A DNA stretch of 64,000 nucleotides from Profundicola sp048268105 (GTDB taxonomy: Bacteria; Bacteroidota; Bacteroidia; Flavobacteriales; Weeksellaceae). Both the position numbers and the translations under genes were made by a program. Positions 52,703-61,525 of this stretch are shown piece after piece. Under the pieces are notes generated by a model. It ran no database searches. It was given only the letters and a program-made list of their open reading frames with translations, and was not told where the DNA came from. The first letter of the stretch is position 1; each line of letters starts with the position of its first letter. The stretch lies in assembly GCA_048268105.1 (NCBI GenBank), contig JBLWWH010000011.1, positions 1 to 64,000 on the forward strand. The letters are read 5' to 3'.

Positions 52703-53317
52703 CTAAAACTTAACTTTCTGCTCTAATTCCTGAGCGTATTTCGTTGTATCCTCTATCTTCCAACCATAAATTTTAGCAAGAAGATAAATATCTTCTAAAT
52801 TCGAGATCAATTGATCGTGCGCCTGTTGCTTTAAATCGGTTTGGTCTATGGTCTTTTTAACTTCATCTACTGCTCTTTTCTTGATTCCGTTGATTTCATC
52901 TTTTGTAAATTGATTTAATCTACTTTGATTCATTTCAAAAAACTCTACATCAGAGAAAGTTTCAATCTTAAGCTCAGGAATCGAACGAATATAAATCGTT
53001 TCATTTATGGAATCAAGCTCAACCTCCATTTGTTTTAAATCATAACTCGCCTGGGCTCGAATATCAACTTTCAGCAGAAGATTTTTATCAAATGAAAACA
53101 AATCACCCATATAACTTGTCTTGCTTTTATGAGAATAGAAATTAGCATAATTCTGCTCTGCAACTACCATTTTATTCAGGCGTTCAATACCATAAGCAAT
53201 GGTATGCGAAGCTTCGACTTTGGTGTCTTTCTCTGTCCAATTGACAATAAAATAAGTGAGTATAACCCCTGCAACAAAGGCTGCGATATATTTAATGAAA
53301 GGTTTAATTGACTTCAA
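52703..53317 (-). CDS. DUF4230-type membrane-anchored protein
   Basis: A 204-aa protein with one N-terminal anchor (YIAAFVAGVILTYFIV) and an alpha-beta exported domain containing LLLKVDIRAQASYDLKQMEVELDSINETIYIRSIPELKIE, the DUF4230 hallmark pattern. It ends in a helical stretch. Function unknown. It begins directly after the stop of the thioredoxin-fold gene with no gap, so the two are co-transcribed. Confidence 0.75.
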   Translation of the reverse strand: MKSIKPFIKYIAAFVAGVILTYFIVNWTEKDTKVEASHTIAYGIERLNKMVVAEQNYANFYSHKSKTSYMGDLFSFDKNLLLKVDIRAQASYDLKQMEVELDSINETIYIRSIPELKIETFSDVEFFEMNQSRLNQFTKDEINGIKKRAVDEVKKTIDQTDLKQQAHDQLISNLEDIYLLAKIYGWKIEDTTKYAQELEQKVKF

Positions 53318-53908
53318 TTATTCTGCGTAATTAGGGATTTGTGGAGTTCCGTTTAGAATATCACGTATATCTTCTTCTATAGAGTTAATCGGATTTTCAA
53401 CGATTCTTCCTGCTTCTTTACCATCTTTTATAAATAAGAAAGTAGGCACATGAGAAACACCATAAGTAAGCTCTTCTTGATTTAATCCTTTCTTGTCTCT
53501 ATCTAAACTGAACATTTGCATTTTGCTCATATCATATCCTGCTTCTTCTAAAACTTTAAAGAAAGCTGGACCTTTGACTTGTGAATCTGAACACCAAGTT
53601 CCAATAAAAACTTTAACATCGTAATCGTTGATTTTCCCTTTAAGCTCATCGACAATTTCTGAGTTTACTTTGTAATCATCTTTAAAAAATGAATACCATG
53701 TATTGTAGTTCTCTCCTTGAAGCATTTCTTGATTAATTTCACCAATCAAAGCTGGTTCACCATCAATATCTACTTCTTTATACTCTAAATCTTTTTTCTC
53801 TGAATTCATAACGTTATCTTTTGTTTCTACTTCATCTTGATTAGCTTGCTTTGTTGAGCATGACGCTAAAATCAGGACTATACTTAATAGTGAAATAAAT
53901 TTCTTCAT
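53318..53908 (-). CDS. Thioredoxin-fold lipoprotein
   Basis: A 196-aa protein. ATG 53908 (MKKFISLLSIVLILASCST) gives a clean lipoprotein signal with Cys17; an ATG 39 nt upstream would bury it. The fold has IGTWCSDSQVKGPAFFKVLEEAG, where a thioredoxin CxxC is reduced to a single Cys (WCSDS), then VSHVPTFLFIKDGKEAGRIVE with the cis-proline. With one Cys it is unlikely to be a normal disulfide oxidoreductase. It might reduce or bind by a monothiol mechanism. In operon with DUF4230. Confidence 0.85.
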   Translation of the reverse strand: MKKFISLLSIVLILASCSTKQANQDEVETKDNVMNSEKKDLEYKEVDIDGEPALIGEINQEMLQGENYNTWYSFFKDDYKVNSEIVDELKGKINDYDVKVFIGTWCSDSQVKGPAFFKVLEEAGYDMSKMQMFSLDRDKKGLNQEELTYGVSHVPTFLFIKDGKEAGRIVENPINSIEEDIRDILNGTPQIPNYAE

Positions 53909-53948
53909 CAAATAATTTTTTCTTCTTTCCTTCAAAAATTTAGCCAAT

Positions 53949-54899
53949 TCAAGAAAGGCCTAATATTCTTTTAATAATGTCTCGCGTTGGCTCAATCGCT
54001 TTTGTTTCCTCGATCGTTGGACCTGCAACCCACACCGTTTTATACGTCGCTTGCGTTGCAGCTTTGGTCACAGCATTGGTTCCTTTCATAAACCTCAGCA
54101 TTTTCACATATTTCTTTAAACTTTTATATCTGTTCAAAAAATCTTCTAACCAAGTGGTCTCTGTTCCAATTTTCTGAACATATGGTGTGTTAATAACTGT
54201 ACATGGCGTCCCCGAAATTTTCTGTGTCATGACAATGTCCTTTTCGCCATAATCCACACATGCCTGTTTATATTCCTCGTTTACGCCAGATTCCACACTT
54301 GCAATAAATGGACTTCCCACAGAAACTCCAGCCGCACCTAAGGACATTACATGTTGGTATTGTTCGTAATTACCAACTCCACCGGCCGAAATAACAGGAA
54401 TGTTACAATTAGTTTTAAGTTCAGTAATTAAAACTTCTGGATCTATATTTCCTCTATGTCCACCCGCTTGATTGTTTACCGCAATCAATGCATCGGCACC
54501 TAATTCTTCTACCTTTTTAGCATAACTCAAGTTGGTTACATCACAAAAAACCTTGATCCCCTTGGCATGAGCTTTTCTAATCACCTCATCTGGCTTTCCT
54601 AATGATGTAATAATGAAATCCGCACCATGCTCACAAATAGCATCTAGTTGCGCTGGGAGTTTAGGATTGGATTTATTTACAATTAAGTTAAACCCAAAAG
54701 CACCATTTACAGTTTTTGCTTTTTTCAATTCCTCAATCGCAGCTACCAATTCCTCTATGGTTCTGTAATTTAAAGCAGGAATACATCCCGCCACGCCCAT
54801 TTTCATACCCTCTATCACCATGGCTGTATTGGAAACCAAAAACATAGGCGCCATAATCAAAGGATATTTTATATTTAAAACTTCGGTAATATCTTTCAT
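53949..54899 (-). CDS. Nitronate monooxygenase-family flavoprotein
   Basis: A 316-aa TIM-barrel FMN protein. YPLIMAPMFLVSNTAMVIEG, GADALIAVNNQAGGHRGNID and PVISAGGVGNYEQYQHVMSLGAAGVSVGSPFIAS are the family elements, including the catalytic-region His in AGGHRG. It may oxidise nitronates or, as a FabK-like enzyme, reduce enoyl substrates; nitronate monooxygenase is the broader name. It lies between an RluA-type gene and the thioredoxin-fold gene on the same strand. Confidence 0.87.
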   Translation of the reverse strand: MKDITEVLNIKYPLIMAPMFLVSNTAMVIEGMKMGVAGCIPALNYRTIEELVAAIEELKKAKTVNGAFGFNLIVNKSNPKLPAQLDAICEHGADFIITSLGKPDEVIRKAHAKGIKVFCDVTNLSYAKKVEELGADALIAVNNQAGGHRGNIDPEVLITELKTNCNIPVISAGGVGNYEQYQHVMSLGAAGVSVGSPFIASVESGVNEEYKQACVDYGEKDIVMTQKISGTPCTVINTPYVQKIGTETTWLEDFLNRYKSLKKYVKMLRFMKGTNAVTKAATQATYKTVWVAGPTIEETKAIEPTRDIIKRILGLS

Positions 54900-54963
54900 A
54901 ATTTATTATGCTTGCATTGCAAATTTACAGATAATTTATTTAGTCTAATTGTTTCTCAACAGA

Positions 54964-55836
54964 TTAAGACTCAATAAAATCAGAAAACAATCGAGTGAAC
55001 TTTACAGGCATTTTAGATTGAATGTATAAATTCGCTTTCGTATATGGATGTATGAACGCCACTGCGAATGCATGTAAATATAAGCCGTATCCTTGATGTT
55101 TTTTAGTTTCGATAAAGTATTTCTGATCACCCATGATGGGATTTCCGATAGCAAATAAATGTTGGCGCAATTGATGTTTGCGACCTGTCTGGGGGTAAAG
55201 TTCGACTAGATTTAAGGCCTCAAATTTTTCTGATTTTAAGGATTGAAGCACATTATATGTGGTATATGCCTTTTTATCATCTACATCAAATTCAATATCT
55301 CCTTGTGTGTTTATCATTTTACCCACGCTCACAGCGCGATAAGTTTTATCGATTTTGTGCTCCTCAAACATCGTGTGTAATGTGCGCTTAGCTTTTGCGG
55401 TTTTGGCGATAATTAAACATCCACTTGTTGGATAATCTAATCTATGCACTGGAAATGGTTGCACAGCATCTGCTTGTGAACTAGGCTGAATATGTAGAAT
55501 CAAAGCATTAGCAATGGTGGCAAACTTATTTCCACTCACTGAAATTCCAGCGGGTTTATTAATGACAGCTAAATAATCATCTTCGTATAAAACTTCAATT
55601 GCTAGGCGATATATCTTTTGTTTGGATTTTTGAACTTCTAACAACTCAATTAAATCATTTTCTTTAACGAAATACGCCGTACTTGTGGGTTTGCCATTGA
55701 CTAAAATTAATTCTTTTTTAATGGCTTTTTTCACTGCCGATTTAGTCGGGATTTCGCTAAATAAATCAACTCCATATTCTTGTAATCGAATGGGTTTTTC
55801 GACCTTATAAACGATATGTTGTTGAATTACCTTCAA
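54964..55836 (-). CDS. RluA-family pseudouridine synthase
   Basis: A 290-aa enzyme that isomerises uridine in rRNA or tRNA. The N-terminal S4-like part (KKAIKKELILVNGKPTSTAYFV) is followed by the catalytic core: INKPAGISVSGNKF, HRLDYPTSGCLIIAKTA with catalytic Asp, and ELYPQTGRKHQLRQHL. Start is TTG 55836; no ATG is in frame before the catalytic core. A 14-bp palindrome lies 18 bp upstream. The target uridine is not determined. Confidence 0.88.
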   Translation of the reverse strand: MKVIQQHIVYKVEKPIRLQEYGVDLFSEIPTKSAVKKAIKKELILVNGKPTSTAYFVKENDLIELLEVQKSKQKIYRLAIEVLYEDDYLAVINKPAGISVSGNKFATIANALILHIQPSSQADAVQPFPVHRLDYPTSGCLIIAKTAKAKRTLHTMFEEHKIDKTYRAVSVGKMINTQGDIEFDVDDKKAYTTYNVLQSLKSEKFEALNLVELYPQTGRKHQLRQHLFAIGNPIMGDQKYFIETKKHQGYGLYLHAFAVAFIHPYTKANLYIQSKMPVKFTRLFSDFIES

Positions 55837-55853
55837 TCTAATTTTAATCTTGT

Positions 55854-55867
55854 ATTAGCGCGCTAAT
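55854..55867. promoter_or_regulatory. Perfect 14-bp palindrome ATTAGCGCGCTAAT
   Basis: Perfect inverted repeat between the divergent RluA-type and GNAT genes, 18 bp from the former's start. It is a possible operator; no partner copy was found in the window. Confidence 0.35.
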
Positions 55868-55930
55868 CTACAATTAAAGTCCATTTTTTACATTTTAAAA
55901 TTGTAGTTTGGACCAAGAAATTTAAAATCC

Positions 55931-56443
55931 ATGACATCTCAAACTGATTTTAGAAAAGCCAATGCATCTGATTTAAATAAAATTTGGCAGATTATTCAAT
56001 TTGCAATTGCCTCGCGCAAAGCCGATGGAAGCAAGCAATGGCAAAATGGTTATCCCAATATCCAAAGTATACGAACCGATATTAATAATTCCTATGCCTA
56101 TGTGCTTACTAACGAAAATGGAATTCTGGCTTATGCGGCCATCATTTTTGATATAGAACCTGCTTACGAAAAGATCGAAGGGTCTTGGTTGAGTGATCAA
56201 TCCTATGTAGTTGTCCATAGAATTGCAGTGTCTGAAAAAGGCAAAGGACAAGGATTTGTGAAGATTTTAATGCAAAAAATCGAACAATTAGCCATCGAAA
56301 ACGAAACATTCAGCATACGCATAGATACCAATTATGATAATCCTGCTATGCTACGAATTTTAGACCAAGCAGGCTATCAATATTGTGGCGAAGTTTACTT
56401 TAATGGTGATGCTCGGAAGGCTTTTGAAAAGGTTTTGAATTAA
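55931..56443 (+). CDS. GNAT-family N-acetyltransferase
   Basis: A 170-aa acetyl-CoA-dependent acyltransferase. IAVSEKGKGQGFVKILMQKIEQLA near 97-120 is motif A with the acetyl-CoA-binding (R/Q)GxG(x) type loop. FSIRIDTNYDNPAMLRILDQAGYQYCGEVYF is motif B. Substrate is unknown. The end overlaps the convergent outer-membrane-like gene by 4 bp. Confidence 0.88.
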   Translation: MTSQTDFRKANASDLNKIWQIIQFAIASRKADGSKQWQNGYPNIQSIRTDINNSYAYVLTNENGILAYAAIIFDIEPAYEKIEGSWLSDQSYVVVHRIAVSEKGKGQGFVKILMQKIEQLAIENETFSIRIDTNYDNPAMLRILDQAGYQYCGEVYFNGDARKAFEKVLN

Positions 56444-57636
56444 AATTTAGCGACCAAGCCCAATCGATAATATAAATTCCCTTCTGGAGATAATTCGGGT
56501 TCTGTAAGACGGTCGTAATATCTAACTCCGATTCTAATAAAAAGTAAGGAAATCTCACCTCCCAAATAATAGCCAAACTGCTTTTCATCTTTTGGCATCA
56601 TATATTTATCGGCGGTGATATCCATCACTAATCCACCTTCTGCGATTAGGGCAACTTGATTTTCATAATAACCGGTATAACGAACTTGCGGCCCAAAAGT
56701 GATAAAACTCTTCTTTAAATCAAATCCTTTATCTTTTAAACTCAAATAACTCGCTGCAGCGTGATAGTTTAAGGTTCTTCGCTTAGAAACTCTCATTTGG
56801 TGAAAACGCTGACTTGCAAAAACCTCAAAATTAAAGCCACGTGTGTCCATTTCGGGATAGTTGTATCTTTCTATTTTCCCAAAACTATTGGTCGTGATAT
56901 ATACACCTACCTCGGTCCCGGGATTATTGGTGAATAATTTAAAGTCGTTTTCCTCTAAACTACCTAATTCCTGCGTCTGATTATCTTCATTGAGGTATTG
57001 ATAAAACAAAGTTTCGATTTTGTTCATCTCTTCCAAAAAGGCAGGCAACTCGCCTTCGTGCTTAACTTTTGTGGCCACGAATTTGCTCACCACACTCAGT
57101 AATTCTTTTTGACTTTTACTGTTATCTCTATTGGTTTTAGCCATTAGGTTTTTCGACTTTGGAAGCACAGAACTAGCCACAAAATTCTCTAGCTGAGAAG
57201 ATTTTAGATTCTGTTTTTGTTGCTTTTGCTCTTCAAGCTCTAAAAACTCGTCGAAAACATCCATTCTATAAAATGGCTGATTCACCTCTTTAGAGCCACG
57301 ATTGAGTAATTTTCTACTCTTATCTAATCGATCATAAAAACCATCTAAAGAAAGTAAAACATCCTGCGCCAAAGCTCTGTAGGAATAGGCTTGGATTATT
57401 TCTGAATTACGTAAATCTTCCTTTGTTAAATGTGAGGAATTGATAATTTTCTTCATTTGACCTGGCAAAACTATCTCATTATAGGCAGTGTCTTGAACCC
57501 GGAGCCAAATCTCATAAGTTTGTTCTGATTCATTAAAGAACAGAATATCATCATCGTCTTGTTTAATTTGAAATTCTTGGGCAGAACTCCACACAAACAG
57601 CATTAACCCTAAAACTACACTTATCTTTCTAACCAT
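56440..57636 (-). CDS. Exported protein of unknown function, probable outer-membrane beta-rich C-terminus
   Basis: A 398-aa protein with signal peptide (VLGLMLFVWSSAQ). Residues 100-220 are helical and charged (LELEEQKQQKQNLK). From about 240 onward alternating hydrophobic strands end in NLYYRLGLVAKF, a terminal Phe typical of outer-membrane beta-barrels (EISLLFIRIGVRYYDRL, VALIAEGGLVMDIT). No family recognised. It probably spans or attaches to the outer membrane. It is monocistronic, downstream of the carboxylase operon terminator. Confidence 0.65.
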   Translation of the reverse strand: MVRKISVVLGLMLFVWSSAQEFQIKQDDDDILFFNESEQTYEIWLRVQDTAYNEIVLPGQMKKIINSSHLTKEDLRNSEIIQAYSYRALAQDVLLSLDGFYDRLDKSRKLLNRGSKEVNQPFYRMDVFDEFLELEEQKQQKQNLKSSQLENFVASSVLPKSKNLMAKTNRDNSKSQKELLSVVSKFVATKVKHEGELPAFLEEMNKIETLFYQYLNEDNQTQELGSLEENDFKLFTNNPGTEVGVYITTNSFGKIERYNYPEMDTRGFNFEVFASQRFHQMRVSKRRTLNYHAAASYLSLKDKGFDLKKSFITFGPQVRYTGYYENQVALIAEGGLVMDITADKYMMPKDEKQFGYYLGGEISLLFIRIGVRYYDRLTEPELSPEGNLYYRLGLVAKF

Positions 57637-57646
57637 TGTAAATTAT

Positions 57647-57701
57647 AAAACGCCGAAAAGTCTAATAAATTTCTTAATTAATGGATACTTTTCGACGTTT
57701 T
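57647..57701 (-). terminator. Inverted repeat after the acyl-CoA carboxylase operon
   Basis: AAAACGCCGAAAAGT (57647-57661) pairs with ACTTTTCGACGTTTT (57687-57701) with one mismatch, around a 25-nt loop. A weak T-rich tail follows on the minus strand. The large loop makes it a less certain terminator. Confidence 0.5.
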
Positions 57702-57726
57702 ATGAATAATTTAATATTTATTTCAA

Positions 57727-59268
57727 TTATAGTGGAATATTACCGTGTTTTCTATCTGGTTTGTTAACAGTTTTATTTTCTAACATAGCAAAAGCTTTGA
57801 TTAACTTTTTGCGTGTTTGATTTGGTAAAATCACCTCATCTATAAATCCTCTTTCTGCTGCGGAATAAGGATTAGCAAATAGCTCAGCATATTCAGCTTC
57901 TTTTTCTAACCATTTAGCTTGTTTGTCGTCTGCTTTAGCAATTTCATTTTTAAAAATGATCTCTGCAGCACCTTTAGCTCCCATCACAGCGATCTCAGCC
58001 GATGGCCAAGCATAGTTCATATCAGAACCAATGTGTTTGGAGTTCATTACATCATATGCCCCACCATAGGCTTTACGAGTGATGACAGTTACTCTTGGAA
58101 CAGTTGCCTCACTAAATGCATAAAGCAGTTTAGCTCCGTTTACGATAATTCCATTCCACTCTTGGTCTGTACCTGGCAAGAACCCAGGAACGTCTTCCAA
58201 TACCAATAACGGGATATTGAAACAATCACAGAATCTAACAAAACGAGCTGCTTTTTTAGAAGAATTTACGTCTAAAACTCCCGCTAAAAACATGGGATTA
58301 TTGGCTACAATTCCGATGCTTTTTCCACCTAAGCGTGCGAAACCAACAATTATATTTTCAGCGTAATCTTTATGGATTTCGTAGAAAGAATCTTTATCAA
58401 TAATTCCTTCAATCACCGCTTTCATATCATAGGGCTTATTGGCATTTTCGGGAACAATATCCATTAATTCTTCACGAATTTCTTCCCCTAAAGTATATTC
58501 TAAGGCCTCTGGCTTTTCTTTGTTATTCTGAGGAATATAGCTCAATAACTTTTTTAAATCTTCCAAACATTGAACATCATTGGCAGACACCGTATGCGCC
58601 ACTCCAGATTTTGTAGAGTGCGTACTCGCACCTCCTAATTCTTCGGATGTAATTTCTTCGTTGGTTACTGTTTTAACAACGTTTGGACCTGTTACGAACA
58701 TATAACTAGTATCCTGTACCATCATCGTAAAATCCGTCATAGCTGGCGAGTAAACCGCTCCCCCGGCACAAGGACCCATAATCGCAGAGATCTGAGGAAT
58801 CACACCCGATGCTTGAACATTGCGATAAAATATATCAGCATAACCACCCAATGAGCGAACACCTTCTTGAATTCTTGCTCCACCCGAATCATTAAGACCA
58901 ATCATAGGCGCACCAACATTCAAGGCCATTTCCATCACTTTACATATTTTTTCCGCATGGGTTTCTGATAAAGACCCACCAAATACCGTAAAATCTTGTG
59001 CAAAAATGTAAACTAATCTACCATTGATAGTTCCATAGCCTGTCACTACACCATCGCCATAGAATTTTTGGTCTTCCATCCCAAAATCCTTTGTTCTATG
59101 TGTAACCAAAGCACCAATCTCTTCAAAAGAGCCATCGTCTAATAAATATAAAATTCGCTCACGTGCGGTTAGCTTTTTCTTCTGATGCTGCTTTTCTATT
59201 CGTTTTTCTCCTCCGCCTAAATACGCAAGATCTAATTTCTCTTGTAATGTTTTTATCTTCGTTTTCAT
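57727..59268 (-). CDS. Acyl-CoA carboxylase, carboxyltransferase (beta) subunit
   Basis: A 513-aa subunit that transfers the carboxyl group from biotin to an acyl-CoA, probably propionyl-CoA. Typical stretches are LTARERILYLLDDGSFEEIG, LNDSGGARIQEGVRSLGGYADIF, MGPCAGGAVYSPAMTDF and DVPGFLPGTDQEWNGII, followed by RKAYGGAYDVM. Length is that of PccB-type subunits. It is the last gene of a three-gene operon after the biotin carboxylase and the biotin carrier. Confidence 0.93.
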   Translation of the reverse strand: MKTKIKTLQEKLDLAYLGGGEKRIEKQHQKKKLTARERILYLLDDGSFEEIGALVTHRTKDFGMEDQKFYGDGVVTGYGTINGRLVYIFAQDFTVFGGSLSETHAEKICKVMEMALNVGAPMIGLNDSGGARIQEGVRSLGGYADIFYRNVQASGVIPQISAIMGPCAGGAVYSPAMTDFTMMVQDTSYMFVTGPNVVKTVTNEEITSEELGGASTHSTKSGVAHTVSANDVQCLEDLKKLLSYIPQNNKEKPEALEYTLGEEIREELMDIVPENANKPYDMKAVIEGIIDKDSFYEIHKDYAENIIVGFARLGGKSIGIVANNPMFLAGVLDVNSSKKAARFVRFCDCFNIPLLVLEDVPGFLPGTDQEWNGIIVNGAKLLYAFSEATVPRVTVITRKAYGGAYDVMNSKHIGSDMNYAWPSAEIAVMGAKGAAEIIFKNEIAKADDKQAKWLEKEAEYAELFANPYSAAERGFIDEVILPNQTRKKLIKAFAMLENKTVNKPDRKHGNIPL

Positions 59269-59275
59269 TAAAATC

Positions 59276-60715
59276 TTATTTTGGTAAGCGAACTAATTTT
59301 TGATCTTTTAAATACTGATAAACAGCCATAAGCGCCGCTACTTCAGCCTCCTTTTCCGGCTCTATATGTAATGCCTCTGGCGTATAATGGTCTTTCACAA
59401 AACCTGTATCATAATCACCACTCACAAAAGCTTCGTGCTGACAAACAAATTTTCCGAAAGATAAAGTCGTTTCAACACCCTCCACTTTATAAGCATCAAT
59501 CGCCTCAATCATTTTAGCAATCGCTTCTTCTCTATTTTCACCATAAGTAATTAACTTAGAAATCATTGGATCATAGTAAATTGGAATTTCCATTCCTTCT
59601 TCGAATCCATTATCCACTCTAATTCCTTCACCTTGAGGCAACTTATAAGTTTCTAAAATACCTACACTTGGCAAAAAGTCTTTAACAGGATCTTCTGCAT
59701 AAACTCTTAATTCTAGTGCATGACCTTTAAAAGTCAAGTCCTCTTGTGCGAATGGTAATTTTTCTCCTCTCGCAATTCTGATTTGTAATTCCACCAAATC
59801 CTTTCCGGTAATCATTTCTGTCACTGGATGCTCAACTTGCAGACGCGTATTCATTTCTAGGAAATAAAAATCTAAATTTCCATCGATTAAAAACTCAACG
59901 GTTCCAGCGCCTACATAGTCACAAGCCTTAGCAACTGCAACTGCCGCCTTACCCATTTCGGCTCTTTTTTCTGGTGTTAAAACACTAGAAGGAGCTTCTT
60001 CAACTACTTTTTGATGACGTCTTTGAACACTACATTCGCGTTCGAAAAGATGAACCACATTTCCATGCTCATCGGCTAATACTTGAATCTCGATATGACG
60101 TGGAGAGGTAACATATTTTTCAATAAAAATTGAACCATCTCCAAAAGCGGAAGTTGCTTCAGAAATCGCACGATTCATTTGAGATTCTAAGTCCTCTTCT
60201 TTCTCCACTACGCGCATTCCTTTTCCACCTCCACCAGCAGATGCTTTAATTAAAATCGGGAATCCAATCTCTTTGGCTATAGAACGAGCCTTTTCTACAT
60301 CTGTAATAGCTTCATCAATACCCGGAACCATTGGAATATCATAGTGACTCACAGCTTCTTTAGCTGCCAACTTACTTCCCATTACTCGAATAGCATGTGG
60401 TTTTGGACCGATGAAAGTAATTCCGCTAGCTGTAACTTTTTCAGCAAAATCAGCATTTTCACTTAAGAACCCATAACCCGGATGAATACCATCTACGTTT
60501 AATGATTTGGCGACTTCTAAAATTTTATCCGCCCGCAAGTAAGATTCTGAAGAAGGAGCTTCTCCAATACAAACTGCCTCATCAGCAATTTTAACATGAG
60601 GCGCGTTTCTATCCGCTACAGAATAAACCGCTACGGTCTTAATTCCCATTTTCCTGGCAGACTTTATGACTCTCATCGCGATTTCACCACGATTTGCTAC
60701 TAATATCTTTCTCAT
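59276..60715 (-). CDS. Biotin carboxylase subunit of acyl-CoA carboxylase
   Basis: A 479-aa ATP-grasp enzyme that carboxylates biotin. MRKILVANRGEIAMRVIKSAR is the universal start. KASAGGGGKGMRVV is the ATP-binding glycine loop, EKYVTSPRHIEIQVL follows, and EMNTRLQVEHPVTEMITG is the catalytic motif. The C-terminal extension YVxGxE-type (YKVEGVETTLSFGKFVCQH) fits acetyl/propionyl types. It sits 7 bp before the beta subunit and 6 bp after the carrier gene. Confidence 0.94.
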   Translation of the reverse strand: MRKILVANRGEIAMRVIKSARKMGIKTVAVYSVADRNAPHVKIADEAVCIGEAPSSESYLRADKILEVAKSLNVDGIHPGYGFLSENADFAEKVTASGITFIGPKPHAIRVMGSKLAAKEAVSHYDIPMVPGIDEAITDVEKARSIAKEIGFPILIKASAGGGGKGMRVVEKEEDLESQMNRAISEATSAFGDGSIFIEKYVTSPRHIEIQVLADEHGNVVHLFERECSVQRRHQKVVEEAPSSVLTPEKRAEMGKAAVAVAKACDYVGAGTVEFLIDGNLDFYFLEMNTRLQVEHPVTEMITGKDLVELQIRIARGEKLPFAQEDLTFKGHALELRVYAEDPVKDFLPSVGILETYKLPQGEGIRVDNGFEEGMEIPIYYDPMISKLITYGENREEAIAKMIEAIDAYKVEGVETTLSFGKFVCQHEAFVSGDYDTGFVKDHYTPEALHIEPEKEAEVAALMAVYQYLKDQKLVRLPK

Positions 60716-60721
60716 ACTTGC

Positions 60722-61207
60722 TTATTCGAATTCAATCATTAAATATTTCTTCTCAATCGCTTGACCTTTGCTCACATAAATTTCTTTGATCACCCCATCT
60801 CTTGGCGAGGAAATTACATTTTCCATTTTCATGGCTTCTAAGATTAATAGGGATTGACCCTCGGTCACTTCATCACCAACATTTACCATGATATCGAAAA
60901 TTAGACCCGGCATTGGTGCATGAACAGCATTCACTTTTTTGCCTTCTCCCACCTCGAATCCTAAATCTTTGATGAGTTGATCCAAGGCATCGGAAATATC
61001 GACTTGATATAGGTTTCCATTTACCTCAACAGCATATTTTTTCTGATGAAAGTTGGAGTCCAACATTTTAATCTTATATGATTTATGGTCCTTGAGCAGG
61101 TGAAAATTCGTTTCATCTAGTGCTAAAACGTCTAATTCTTCTGCATCTTTTGGCGTAAGCGAAAACGTATATTCATCGTTTACTTTAAGAGAAAAGTTGT
61201 CTTGCAT
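60722..61207 (-). CDS. Biotin carboxyl carrier protein of acyl-CoA carboxylase
   Basis: A 161-aa carrier. Start ATG 61207 replaces an in-frame TTG 6 nt earlier. The C-terminal biotinyl domain starts near VNAVHAPMPGLIFDIMVN and carries EAMKMEN with the biotinylated Lys. The N-terminal 80 residues are the beta-rich linker typical of propionyl-type carriers (TFSLTPKDAEELDVL). It is the first gene of the operon. AATATTTG, one base from the -7 consensus, starts 11 bp before the ATG. Confidence 0.92.
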   Translation of the reverse strand: MQDNFSLKVNDEYTFSLTPKDAEELDVLALDETNFHLLKDHKSYKIKMLDSNFHQKKYAVEVNGNLYQVDISDALDQLIKDLGFEVGEGKKVNAVHAPMPGLIFDIMVNVGDEVTEGQSLLILEAMKMENVISSPRDGVIKEIYVSKGQAIEKKYLMIEFE

Positions 61208-61525
61208 GTGCAAATATTTATGTAATGAAAGAAATGGAAATCACTTCTTAATTGGTTAATTCTAAAGAACGTCCAAGTTAATTAATAAAATTAAATTATT
61301 AAATGAATCGTCTTTATTTTTAAAAAAATTGGATGAGATTAATCTGATTTAAAGTCGTTATATCTTATTCGTTTGTTTATCTTAAAAGCATATATTTCCT
61401 TTAAATATGATTATTAAATGTACTTTTGCCTTGCAAAACCACATCCATAGGATGATGCTCAAGTATAAATTCTGTCCATTTGTTTATCAGAATACTTGTA
61501 GCTAATAGTCTAAAAACCTTTTTTA
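61208..61525. other. Intergenic region between divergent carboxylase operon and Gcr-like gene
   Basis: AT-rich with divergent promoter boxes: AATATTTG (61211-61218, minus, one mismatch) and TACTTTTG (61421-61428, plus). No gene, tRNA or clear hairpin between them. Confidence 0.45.
61421..61428 (+). promoter_or_regulatory. Candidate -7 box for the Gcr-like gene
   Basis: TACTTTTG matches TAnnTTTG. It would give a leader of about 90 nt to ATG 61526. Confidence 0.4.
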
